Source: Candidatus Azobacteroides sp. (GTDB taxonomy: Bacteria > Bacteroidota > Bacteroidia > Bacteroidales > Azobacteroidaceae). From it: a stretch of 57,169 nucleotides of DNA. The notes below the pieces were generated by a model, which did no database searches, was not told the DNA's origin, and saw only the letters and a list, made by a program, of their open reading frames with translations. This document shows, piece by piece, positions 8,297 through 16,465 of the stretch. Location of the stretch: contig WRFY01000121.1 of the NCBI GenBank assembly GCA_009783445.1, forward strand, positions 1-57,169, in the 5' to 3' direction. How positions within the stretch are numbered: the first letter of the stretch is position 1; each line of letters opens with the position of its first letter. The translations under genes were made by a program, and so were the position numbers.

Positions 8297-9136
8297 ATGA
8301 AAAAGTATGTAGCGATAGGGATCGTATGTATTTGGATATGTGGAAATGTGGGCGCAACGCCTCGTTTTCGGGAAGCGGGTATTTTGGATAAAATAACGCT
8401 GAAACATTGGGATAACAATACGCCGCAAACAGGTAATGCGCTAGGCATAGTTTACCTTTATACTCAGGAAAACTCGACCGCCAAAATGGATCGCATAGAT
8501 GCTCTTCGAATGACAGGGAGCTTGTGGTCGCTGAGCGCTGATAGCATAGCGGCGCCGTTGTTTGTGGATTGTCGACCGTATAGCGGTTATTATGTGGATT
8601 TTCCATTGGCAATCGCAATTAGGGCTGCAGGTAAGCAAACAATCACTTATGAAAAGACAGCATCCAATGAAGCGTCATTGGATGTGGCTACGGCTATTGA
8701 GTTGCGAAGCACGGCAGACTCAAACGTACGCGTTGACTTTCTTACGAAAAACAGTTATGATTTTGATGCATACGCATTTGACGCAAAAAAAGTTAATGAT
8801 ACGATCAAAGTCCTGTTTTTGAGAGTGTGGGGCGCCAACAGAGTGAAAGAGAATGTGCAGAATGCCCAGTGGAACGACCCTAACAGTTGGTTGGGAGTAG
8901 CGCCGAAGCCTGAGATTAAGAACCTTTATATACTGATTCCTGAGGCTGCAACGATTGCGATTCCTTCGGGAAGCATAGAGGTGGATACGGTTAATAATGA
9001 AGGTACTTTAACCAATGGCGGTACGCTAACGGCTGAAAGAGTTTTCAATACCGGTACGATTACGAATAATAAAGGATCGACGATCGTGGTGACGAAAGCC
9101 TTATATCTGGGTTCGAATTCTTCTGAATCGCAATAA
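8297..9136 (+). CDS. Secreted hypothetical protein
   Basis: A 279-residue protein with a signal peptide (about residues 1-20, cleaved after VGA). The body is beta-rich. The last 70 residues hold repeated short Asn/Thr/Gly turns (VDTVNNEGTLTNGGTLTAER and FNTGTITNNKG), typical of surface beta-helix or adhesin-like repeats. There is no T9SS domain at the C-terminus. It begins 9 bp after the T9SS cargo gene, so it is cotranscribed with it and may be its partner. I do not recognise the family. Confidence 0.65.
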   Translation: MKKYVAIGIVCIWICGNVGATPRFREAGILDKITLKHWDNNTPQTGNALGIVYLYTQENSTAKMDRIDALRMTGSLWSLSADSIAAPLFVDCRPYSGYYVDFPLAIAIRAAGKQTITYEKTASNEASLDVATAIELRSTADSNVRVDFLTKNSYDFDAYAFDAKKVNDTIKVLFLRVWGANRVKENVQNAQWNDPNSWLGVAPKPEIKNLYILIPEAATIAIPSGSIEVDTVNNEGTLTNGGTLTAERVFNTGTITNNKGSTIVVTKALYLGSNSSESQ

Positions 9137-9168
9137 ATTACTAACGTATAAAAATAATAAAAAAGAAA

Positions 9169-9480
9169 ATGAAAAAGAAACGAAAATTTTTAGTCATATC
9201 GATGTTCTTATTTTCTCTGTTCATTTTTAATAAAATGAACGCGCAACAACCAGGGCTATATGATAATGATAATAGCAATGACAATACGCCTTCAACGTCA
9301 AATGAAGGAGGAAGTACTCAGACAGGTGTTTTTCGTGTTGGCCCGGGAGGCGGCCCAGGTGGTGATCCGGGAAAGGAAGACACGCCTATTGGAGAAGGAC
9401 TGCTTATTCTTTCGGTACTGGCGGGCGGATATGCAGTAATAAAAAAGAAAAAATCAAAAATAAAAAGTAATGAAGTTTAA
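9169..9480 (+). CDS. Small secreted protein with a PxGEG, hydrophobic, basic sorting-type C-terminus
   Basis: A 103-residue protein with a signal peptide (about 1-25, ending MNAQ), a low-complexity Asp/Asn/Gly/Pro linker (DNDNSNDNTPSTSNEGG) and a tripartite tail: TPIGEG, a hydrophobic segment LLILSVLAGGYAVI and the basic end KKKKSKIKS. The layout is that of PEP-CTERM/PID-CTERM or LPXTG-type sorting signals, although this motif is not one I can assign to a named sortase or exosortase. Its gene overlaps the Wza-like gene by 11 bp, which places it in the polysaccharide export operon. Confidence 0.65.
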   Translation: MKKKRKFLVISMFLFSLFIFNKMNAQQPGLYDNDNSNDNTPSTSNEGGSTQTGVFRVGPGGGPGGDPGKEDTPIGEGLLILSVLAGGYAVIKKKKSKIKSNEV

Positions 9481-10282
9481 TATTGGATTATTATTAATTT
9501 GCCTTTTGGCCGTTATGGTGGGTGCGTCGTGCACTTCCTCCCGAAAAGTAACGTATCTTCAGTATGATTCGAACTTGGGAGAAGCTGATTTTTATACTCA
9601 GTCGAGAGATAATGTAATTCGTTATCAACCGGATGACGTGTTAGGTATTGTGGTAAATGTGGTAGGACAACCAGCGGTAGCTTATGACTTTAATTTACCG
9701 CTTCAACCTGCGGCTACTACCGACAATTCGAGCGACTATGTGGATCAGGGAGTAGGACGGCAAACCTATATGGTAAACAAAGAAGGACAAATTGATTTTC
9801 CTGTATTAGGGGCTGTGAAAGTATCCGGTTTGACCCAAGCGGAGTTAGAGAGATATCTCAAGATGGCTCTACGCGCTTATTTAAAGGTCGAACCGGTCGT
9901 AACAGTTCGCATGATGAATTTTCGAATAACTATTTTGGGCGAAGTCCAGCGTCCGGGTCAATACAGCGTAAGTAAAGACCACGTAAGCGTTTTGGAAGCT
10001 TTAGCCCTGGCAGGTGACATGACTATCTATGGTAAACGAGATGATGTACGGCTAATACGAGAAATGCCGAATGGAGAGGTGAAAATAGTGTCGATGGATA
10101 TTAGTAAGGCTCAGATTGTTTCTTCCCCTTATTTTTATCTTCATCAGAATGATCAACTGTATGTTGTACCAAATTCAGCAAAAGCGAAGTCGGCTGATAT
10201 AGGATCTCAAACCTCTCTTTGGTTTTCTATCGCTTCTGTAGCATTTACAGTATTTAATATAGTGGTTTCGCTTACTAGATAA
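9470..10282 (+). CDS. Wza-like polysaccharide export lipoprotein
   Basis: A 270-residue outer-membrane export protein. The signal peptide ends in a lipobox (VGASC, lipidated Cys near residue 20). The polysaccharide export domain follows (YMVNKEGQIDFPVLGAVKVS, then GLTQAEL), then a SLBB-type domain (FRITILGEVQRPGQYSVSKD, then SVLEALALAGDMTIYG). The C-terminus ends in a hydrophobic segment (LWFSIASVAFTVFNIVVSL). It forms the outer-membrane channel for capsule or exopolysaccharide and works with the Wzc-like kinase encoded 15 bp downstream. Confidence 0.92.
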   Translation: MKFNIGLLLICLLAVMVGASCTSSRKVTYLQYDSNLGEADFYTQSRDNVIRYQPDDVLGIVVNVVGQPAVAYDFNLPLQPAATTDNSSDYVDQGVGRQTYMVNKEGQIDFPVLGAVKVSGLTQAELERYLKMALRAYLKVEPVVTVRMMNFRITILGEVQRPGQYSVSKDHVSVLEALALAGDMTIYGKRDDVRLIREMPNGEVKIVSMDISKAQIVSSPYFYLHQNDQLYVVPNSAKAKSADIGSQTSLWFSIASVAFTVFNIVVSLTR

Positions 10283-10297
10283 TGAAAAAAATGAAGA

Positions 10298-12679
10298 ATG
10301 GAAAAAAGTACAGGCAATAGGAAAACACAGGAAAGGGAAATTAATTTTCAATGGTTTATCGTGACTTTTTTAGTCCATTGGAAATGGTTTCTCCTTTCTA
10401 TTGTTTCTTTCCTTTTGGGAGGATATCTCTATTTGCGTTATGCAACGCCTATTTATCAGGTCGCTTCGAGTATTATTTTGAAAGATAGTAAACGCGGCGG
10501 CTTAGGAAACAGCGAACTTTCTGTTTTTGAGAATATGGGTATTCTTGAGAACAATAGCAATGTGGATAATGAAATGGAGATTCTTCGTTCGCGCAATTTG
10601 ATTGAAGCGGTCGTTATTGAACAAGAGCTTTATATCCGCTATGTGATAAAGGGTAAATTCAAAGATACCGAATTGTATAATGGATCGTACACAAAATTTT
10701 ATACTTCTACTCCGGTGAAGGTTTTTGCAGACGCCAAAATCATTTCGGCTCTTAATGGAACAATTTATCTAAATGTATCTCTTACGGATAAATCAACGAT
10801 TCGGGTAATTGGACATTATGGAGGAAGAGAGTTTATGAGCGAATATTCTTCTCTTCCGGCGGTATTGAAAACTCCAATTGGGGAAGTGCTTCTTCTGTCG
10901 GACGAAAAGTTTCTTTTGAAAAAAGAATATCCGTTGGATATACAAATTATTCCTCCTCTGTGGATGGCCCAACGCTACATGGGAGCTTTGAGGTTGAATC
11001 TGACAGATAAGAATACAACAGTTGTGCAGTTGTTGTTAAAGGAAACGCATACGAAAAGAGGAGAAGATTTTCTTTCCAAATTGGTTGAACTTTACAATAG
11101 GGATGCAATGGACGATAAAAACAAGGCAGCAACGAATGCCTCTCGTTTCATTTCCGACCGTTTGATAGGGTTGACTGACGAGTTGATCATTTCTGAAAAA
11201 TCCATTGAGGATTACCGGAAGAAAAACCGAATCACCAGTTTGGATGTAGAATCTGAAATGTTGATGAAGGAAGATAACGAATATGAGAAAAAATTGGTGC
11301 AAAATGGGACAGAGAAACTTTTGCTTTCCTACCTGGAAGAAGAATTAAACAACGATAATTCCAGTTTATTGCCAGCTACGCTGGGAGGAATTAATCCATC
11401 TTTGTCTTCGGGAATCGAGAACTATAACCGTACCCTTTTAGAAAGGGAAAGATTATTGGCCTATACCAGCGATGAAAGTCCGGTTGTCATACGAGTAGAC
11501 GAACGGCTAAATATGTTGAAAGAAGATATCAGGGCGGGTATAAAAGCATTGAAGTATACTTTGACGCGTCAAGAAGAAGAGTATGCGAAGATGAATAAGT
11601 ACTACGGAGGAGATATAGAGGATGTTCCGCGTAGAGAAAGAGAACTGACAGAATTAGTTCGTCAACAGATGATTAAAGCTAATCTATACGTAGATTTATT
11701 GAAAAGAAGAGAAGAGATAGACTTAACGCTGGCTGTTACGGCGCCGAGAGCAAAAGTTTTGGAATCGCCTCTTGCGTCAGGGCCTATTGCTCCGCGCAGA
11801 TCGATGATCTACTTGATGTGTTTGGCGGGAGGATTTCTTTTTCCGTTTTTCATAAGCGGTTTCAGAGAAATGCTGAATTACAAGCTTTCGGATGAAGAAG
11901 AAGTTCGTCGTTTGTCGGAGGTGCCGATCATTGTGTCTTTGCCTTATGTGAGAAGCAACGATGCCTTGGTGGTAACGCCTACAGCCACAACCGCGATTGT
12001 AGAACGTTTTCGTCTGCTGCGAACCAATTTGCAATTTACACTGGATAATGTTGACAAAAAATCCATATTGGTAACCTCTACCATTAGCGGTGAGGGAAAA
12101 ACATTCGTTTCAATCAATTTGGCGATGATTTTTTCATTGAAATACAAAACCTTATTAGTGGGTCTGGACATCCGTCGACCAAAAATAACGGATCATTTAG
12201 GCTTGCCGAAACAATTGGGGCTGATCTCTTACCTGACAGGAGAAGAAACCGATGTAAATAAATTGATCAATCGAAACGTCAAAGGAACCAATCTGGATGC
12301 TTTGGTATCGGGCGTTGTTCCTCCTAATCCCAATGAGCTTTTAATTGAAAGAACCTTGGATAAGATGTTTGCTGATCTTCGTAAGCAATACGATTATATT
12401 ATCATCGACAGTTCGCCTGTGGGCAGCGTTTCGGATGCCTTCTTGTTGAGTCGAGTTTCAGATGCTTCGCTTTTTGTAGTACGGAAAGATTGGACTCCTA
12501 AATCGGCTATTTTCTTGGTAAACAACATTAATGAAGAAAAAAGATTAAATAATGTAAATCTTGTGTTAAATGCTTTTAATAGCGGAAAAGGAGGCCGCTA
12601 TGGATACGGCTATGGATACGGCTATGGATACGGCTATGGATACGGCTATGGATACGGCTATGGTTCGGAAGAAAAATAA
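10298..12679 (+). CDS. Wzc-like tyrosine kinase / polysaccharide co-polymerase
   Basis: A 793-residue inner-membrane protein. The N-terminal Wzz domain follows a first membrane segment (about 25-45). A long periplasmic coiled-coil part follows, then a second membrane segment (about 505-525, MIYLMCLAGGFLFPFFISGF). The C-terminal cytoplasmic BY-kinase domain has Walker A (STISGEGKTFVSINLAMIF), Walker A' (VGLDIRRPK) and Walker B (YDYIIIDSSP). The end is an 11-fold Tyr-Gly tail, the autophosphorylation cluster that controls chain length and export. The tail is encoded by a perfect 12-bp tandem repeat. It acts with the Wza-like lipoprotein just upstream. Confidence 0.93.
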   Translation: MEKSTGNRKTQEREINFQWFIVTFLVHWKWFLLSIVSFLLGGYLYLRYATPIYQVASSIILKDSKRGGLGNSELSVFENMGILENNSNVDNEMEILRSRNLIEAVVIEQELYIRYVIKGKFKDTELYNGSYTKFYTSTPVKVFADAKIISALNGTIYLNVSLTDKSTIRVIGHYGGREFMSEYSSLPAVLKTPIGEVLLLSDEKFLLKKEYPLDIQIIPPLWMAQRYMGALRLNLTDKNTTVVQLLLKETHTKRGEDFLSKLVELYNRDAMDDKNKAATNASRFISDRLIGLTDELIISEKSIEDYRKKNRITSLDVESEMLMKEDNEYEKKLVQNGTEKLLLSYLEEELNNDNSSLLPATLGGINPSLSSGIENYNRTLLERERLLAYTSDESPVVIRVDERLNMLKEDIRAGIKALKYTLTRQEEEYAKMNKYYGGDIEDVPRRERELTELVRQQMIKANLYVDLLKRREEIDLTLAVTAPRAKVLESPLASGPIAPRRSMIYLMCLAGGFLFPFFISGFREMLNYKLSDEEEVRRLSEVPIIVSLPYVRSNDALVVTPTATTAIVERFRLLRTNLQFTLDNVDKKSILVTSTISGEGKTFVSINLAMIFSLKYKTLLVGLDIRRPKITDHLGLPKQLGLISYLTGEETDVNKLINRNVKGTNLDALVSGVVPPNPNELLIERTLDKMFADLRKQYDYIIIDSSPVGSVSDAFLLSRVSDASLFVVRKDWTPKSAIFLVNNINEEKRLNNVNLVLNAFNSGKGGRYGYGYGYGYGYGYGYGYGYGYGSEEK
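12599..12663 (+). repeat. 12-bp tandem repeat encoding the Tyr-Gly tail
   Basis: Five perfect head-to-tail copies of TATGGATACGGC (12599-12658) plus a partial sixth copy. Each unit encodes Tyr-Gly-Tyr-Gly. Gain or loss of a unit keeps the frame and changes the number of phosphorylatable tyrosines. Confidence 0.95.
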
Positions 12680-12697
12680 TTAATAAAATAAAAAAAG

Positions 12698-14020
12698 ATG
12701 AAAAAAGTAACTAATTTAGTATGCGCATTAATTTTATATGCCTTTGTGTTTTCTGCGTCAGCTCAGGATAATAAACAACAATTTGACACTAAGCCTAAAA
12801 GTAAAATAGGCGATAATTGGTTTGTTTCTCTGGGAGGAGGATTGAGCCTGTTGCAAGGCGAACAAGATGGCGACCGATCCCTTTCGGAGCGTATGACTTA
12901 TGGAGGTGAATTTTCTGTGGGAAAATGGTTTAACTCCAAATTTGGCATGCGCCTTCAAGCTTCGATGGGTCAGTTGAAAGGATTCAATTATACACTTTAT
13001 CATGAGGGGAAATACATCTTCGGCACAGACCGCCACATGACACAGTATCCGGTTGGGTTTAATACAGACTATGCCGATGGCGACAAATTTAAAGGCGATT
13101 GGAGTTTCTATAAAGAAGGGTATAACAACGGAAATTTCAAGTTGGTAGGCGATGATGAAGGTTTTTGGCAGGAGTTTGGTTATCAAACGGTAACTGTCGA
13201 TGCGATGGCTAATCTTACTAATCTTTTCCGGAGTTATCCAAAAGACAACCAAGTGGATTTTATACCTTATGTAGGCGTAGGGATGGCGCATGCCAACAGT
13301 AGCCCTACGAATCTGGCTTACACCGGATTTATGGGAAAATTTGGCGTACGGGTAGCCTTTAACTTTTCGAGTCTTGCTGTTTTTCTGGAACCGCAATTAA
13401 ACTTTATGAGTACAGACATGGATGGTTACATTGGGAATCGTAACATGGATTTGGTCGCTAATCTGATGTTGGGTTTGCAGTACAATATCAATCGTAACTT
13501 TGCGAATGAATTTACTTTATCACCCGAAGAAATCAATTATTTGAACGGTAGGATCAATGAAAATCGTCGAATAATTGAAGGACAACAAGATATTATAGAA
13601 CGGCAACAAGCTTTATTGGATAAGTTAAGTTCCAATCCTCCAGCTCAACCCCAAAGTAACACTACAGTAATAGAAAAAGAGGTAACTTCGAACGACAAGT
13701 TATTACCGGGATATATCTATTTTGGGCTGGATTCTTATGTCATTTCTTCTGGCGAACAGACAAAAATAAATGCTGTGGTTAGTTATTTGAAAGCAAATCC
13801 GGATAGTCGTTTGCTTTTAATTGGCTATGCCGACAAGAAAACAGGAAAAACTGCATATAATCTTAACTTGAGCCGTCAGAGGGTACAAACGGTAGCTGCA
13901 GAACTTGAACGACAAGGAATTAATACACGTCGACTGCTTACGGAATGGAAGGGCGACAGTGAACAACCATTTGTTCAAAATGACTGGAACAGAGTGGTTG
14001 TTATGGTAGAAAGAAAGTAA
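12698..14020 (+). CDS. OmpA-family outer-membrane protein
   Basis: A 440-residue protein. It has a signal peptide (about 1-22, ending SASAQ), an N-terminal beta-barrel-like part of about 270 residues rich in aromatic alternation, a short coiled linker (IIEGQQDIIERQQALLDKL) and a C-terminal OmpA peptidoglycan-binding domain (IYFGLDSYVISSGEQTKINA, then LLLIGYADKKTGKTAYNLNL, then SRQRVQTVAAEL). It tethers the outer membrane to the cell wall. It begins 18 bp after the kinase gene and is probably the last gene of the export operon, since a strong palindrome follows. Confidence 0.9.
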   Translation: MKKVTNLVCALILYAFVFSASAQDNKQQFDTKPKSKIGDNWFVSLGGGLSLLQGEQDGDRSLSERMTYGGEFSVGKWFNSKFGMRLQASMGQLKGFNYTLYHEGKYIFGTDRHMTQYPVGFNTDYADGDKFKGDWSFYKEGYNNGNFKLVGDDEGFWQEFGYQTVTVDAMANLTNLFRSYPKDNQVDFIPYVGVGMAHANSSPTNLAYTGFMGKFGVRVAFNFSSLAVFLEPQLNFMSTDMDGYIGNRNMDLVANLMLGLQYNINRNFANEFTLSPEEINYLNGRINENRRIIEGQQDIIERQQALLDKLSSNPPAQPQSNTTVIEKEVTSNDKLLPGYIYFGLDSYVISSGEQTKINAVVSYLKANPDSRLLLIGYADKKTGKTAYNLNLSRQRVQTVAAELERQGINTRRLLTEWKGDSEQPFVQNDWNRVVVMVERK

Positions 14021-14035
14021 AAATATAAAACCTGA

Positions 14036-14084
14036 TTCAAAAGTCCATATATCTTTTATTATCCTTTCTATATGGACTTTTGAA
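14036..14084 (+). terminator. Perfect 16-bp inverted repeat between ompA-like and transferase genes
   Basis: TTCAAAAGTCCATATA (14036-14051) is the exact reverse complement of TATATGGACTTTTGAA (14069-14084), with a 17-nt loop. It follows the OmpA gene stop and precedes the sugar transferase start. A possible TTG start at 14080 falls inside the right arm, which supports the ATG at 14110. It may act as a terminator/attenuator between the export and assembly parts of the locus. Confidence 0.7.
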
Positions 14085-14109
14085 GAAAGGGTTGAAAAAA
14101 CGTATTCTT

Positions 14110-15507
14110 ATGAAAAGGTTGTTTTATATCGTTATAGATCTTTTGATCACGTATGGAAGTATATTTTTGGCATTTTACATATTAGCGAATATCAATATGT
14201 TAGAGGATTTTCAGAGGAATTTTGAAGCGTTCGTAATTATAACTCCTTTCATAGGCCTTTTGTACTTTGTTTTAATGTACGCTTTTGGTTTGTATAGCAT
14301 TACTCGAAAAGAACTTGGCGAGGTGATTTATACCGTTTTTCTCATATCGCTCTGTCTAATGGTTGGCATCATGGGTATTTGCTTCTTTGTGAGGAATATA
14401 GCCTTTGCATTCCCTCGTAGCGTGATTCTTCTTGGCGCTCTTTTCTATTTTGTGTTTCTAACTATCTGGCGTATTTCTGTCTGGGTAATGGAACGGAAGG
14501 CGCATGGTATAAAAACAATCACTATTATAGGGGATGATACGGAGAAATTGCGGACGGCAATTATTCGTAAATATTCCAATCTGTATCATATTGTAAATTT
14601 GTGTAAAGAAGATGATCCTTACTTATCCACAAAAATTCGTTCGGTGGATGAGATATTCATTGGTTCCGATGTTTCGTCACAAACCAGAAATAAAATTTTG
14701 CCGATCTGTATTAAATACGAGAAAAATGTTTGCTTTGTGCCGGAATATTTCGATTTGAGCATTATGGCTTCTTCGTTTCGTAAAACCGATGATATTCCTA
14801 CCTATAGTTTATCCAACATGTCATTGTCGCCGGAAGAAAATTTTGTAAAACGCACTATTGACTTGATTTTTGGAATGGTAGCTTTCATCGTTGCTTTACC
14901 AATCGGCTTAATAGTTTCAATTTTGATAAAATTGGATGGAGGACCAGTGTTTTATGCACAAGAACGGTTGACAGAAGGCGGAAGAAAATTCAAGATACTT
15001 AAATTTAGAACCATGATTCCAAATGCTGAAAAAATTTCGGGTCCTATATTGGCTGGAGAAAATGACCCGCGCATTACAAAAATCGGTCGATTTATTCGCG
15101 CGATTCGTTTGGATGAAATTCCTCAAATAATCAATATTTTGAGGGGAGATATGAGTATAGTAGGGCCGCGGCCAGAACGTTCTTTTTTCGTGGCTCAATT
15201 CGAAAAAGATATTCCCGAATATCATTACCGTTTGAAAGTGAAAGCCGGATTAACCGGTTTGGCGCAAATCGAAGGAAAATACAATACAAGCGTAGAAGAT
15301 AAATTGCGTTATGATCTGATTTATATCAATAATTATTCCATACTGAAGGATATGCTGATCATGCTGCAAACCATTAAAATTTTGTTCATGAAAGAAAGTA
15401 CGGAAGGGGTTGTATCCAATGAGATCGCATTGAGTTCTCAAAAAGAAAAAACAACCCAGCCTTTATGGGAAAAACACGCCATGCCAAGAAGCGTAAAAGT
15501 GAGATGA
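14110..15507 (+). CDS. Initiating polyprenyl-phosphate sugar-phosphate transferase (WcaJ/WbaP type)
   Basis: A 465-residue membrane enzyme. It has four or five N-terminal membrane segments (about 1-130), a middle nucleotide-binding-like domain (IKTITIIGDDTEKLRTAI) and a C-terminal bacterial sugar transferase domain: FVKRTIDLIFGMVAFIVALP, then KFRTMIPNAE, then RLDEIPQIINILRGDMSIVG followed by PRPE, then KAGLTGLAQIEGKYNT. It moves a sugar-1-phosphate onto undecaprenyl phosphate to begin a repeat unit. The ATG at 14110 is chosen because the upstream TTG lies in a palindrome. A second enzyme of this kind is encoded at 54407-55825. Confidence 0.92.
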   Translation: MKRLFYIVIDLLITYGSIFLAFYILANINMLEDFQRNFEAFVIITPFIGLLYFVLMYAFGLYSITRKELGEVIYTVFLISLCLMVGIMGICFFVRNIAFAFPRSVILLGALFYFVFLTIWRISVWVMERKAHGIKTITIIGDDTEKLRTAIIRKYSNLYHIVNLCKEDDPYLSTKIRSVDEIFIGSDVSSQTRNKILPICIKYEKNVCFVPEYFDLSIMASSFRKTDDIPTYSLSNMSLSPEENFVKRTIDLIFGMVAFIVALPIGLIVSILIKLDGGPVFYAQERLTEGGRKFKILKFRTMIPNAEKISGPILAGENDPRITKIGRFIRAIRLDEIPQIINILRGDMSIVGPRPERSFFVAQFEKDIPEYHYRLKVKAGLTGLAQIEGKYNTSVEDKLRYDLIYINNYSILKDMLIMLQTIKILFMKESTEGVVSNEIALSSQKEKTTQPLWEKHAMPRSVKVR

Positions 15508-15523
15508 TTATATTAAAAAGTTA

Positions 15524-15958
15524 ATGCGAATTAGAATGAATGCAACAGTTTACAACTGCAATGTATTTACTTTACAAAAAATACATAATAGGGCGGGGAA
15601 TATTACGGCGTTGAACAATTTTATCGATTTGTCGTTCAAGATAGAGCGGGCATATTATCTATATGATGTGCCGGGAGGCGAGGTACGGGGGGGGCATGCT
15701 CACAAAGAATTGCAACAATTAATTATTGCGGCAAGTGGGGGGTTTGATGTAACTCTGGATGACGGCATTAATAGAAAGACAGTATCCTTGAATAGGCCCT
15801 ATTATGGTTTATACATTGTTCCTGGTATATGGCGGGACTTGAGTAATTTTTCTTCTGGATCGATTTGTTTGGTGTTAGCTTCTCATAAATACGATGAAAA
15901 TGATTATGTGAGAGATTACAGCGAATTTAAAAAATTAAGAGAAAGATATAGAAGATAA
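15524..15958 (+). CDS. FdtA/QdtA-family sugar 3,4-ketoisomerase (cupin)
   Basis: A 144-residue single-domain cupin with the family signature FKIERAYYLYDVPGGEVRGG followed by HAHK, then LNRPYYGLYIVPGIWRDL. FdtA-type enzymes convert dTDP-4-keto-6-deoxyglucose to the 3-keto isomer, the step before 3-amination. Both His residues of the HAH motif are kept. It starts 16 bp after the transferase gene. A second, diverged copy lies at 22133-22537 on the other strand beside the aminotransferase gene. The remnant HAD gene begins immediately after its stop codon. Confidence 0.85.
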   Translation: MRIRMNATVYNCNVFTLQKIHNRAGNITALNNFIDLSFKIERAYYLYDVPGGEVRGGHAHKELQQLIIAASGGFDVTLDDGINRKTVSLNRPYYGLYIVPGIWRDLSNFSSGSICLVLASHKYDENDYVRDYSEFKKLRERYRR

Positions 15959-15961
15959 TAG

Positions 15962-16423
15962 ACCCCTAATGCGGAAAAAATCATAGCAGAGTGGGTAAAA
16001 AGAATTGAGTATAAAAAATATTTGCGATTAGACGTTTTGTATCCGGACGCTTTACAAGCTTTGGAAATTTTATCGGAAAGATACAATCTATTTTTAATTA
16101 CTGCACGTTCAAATCAACAAAATACTTGTTGGCAGTTATCTCAATTGAATATTTTTCGCTATTTTTGCAAAGCAATAGTGGTCAAGAGCAAGGGAAATGC
16201 AGGATTAAATAAGTATAATGCAATCAGCACGCTGCCTATTTTTGCTGTGATTGGAGATACGGAAACTGATTTTGCATTATCGGAATACGCGCAATGTCTC
16301 TTTTATCCTTTAAATAACGGATTTCGTTCGCTGGATTATTGGAAGCAACGAAAACAAAAGTCTTGTCAAAACATGGAGGAAGTTGTTCTCTTGATGAATG
16401 AAATAGAATTTAATTTCAGGTAA
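15962..16423 (+). pseudogene. N-terminally truncated HAD-family hydrolase remnant
   Basis: The frame is open from the codon after the stop at 15959-15961 and reads NAEKIIAEWVKRIEYKKYLR, then LYPDALQALEILSERYNLFL, then ITARSN, then VIGDTETDFALSEY. The later HAD motifs (the Thr/Ser motif II region LITAR, the Lys motif III region and the GDTETD motif IV) are present, but the N-terminal nucleophile motif DxDGT and the cap are missing, and there is no good start codon in the 5' part (only a TTG at 16022). It looks like a hydrolase gene that lost its first 200 or more bases when it was joined to the cupin gene. A translated fragment would lack the catalytic Asp. Confidence 0.65.
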
Positions 16424-16465
16424 AACTTGACACAACATTCAAATAAATGAGGTAAATAATATATT

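Noticed and set aside
12599-12663. A short regular repeat that could suggest a CRISPR array
   Set aside because: The units are head to tail without spacers and are in frame in the kinase gene; no cas genes are present.
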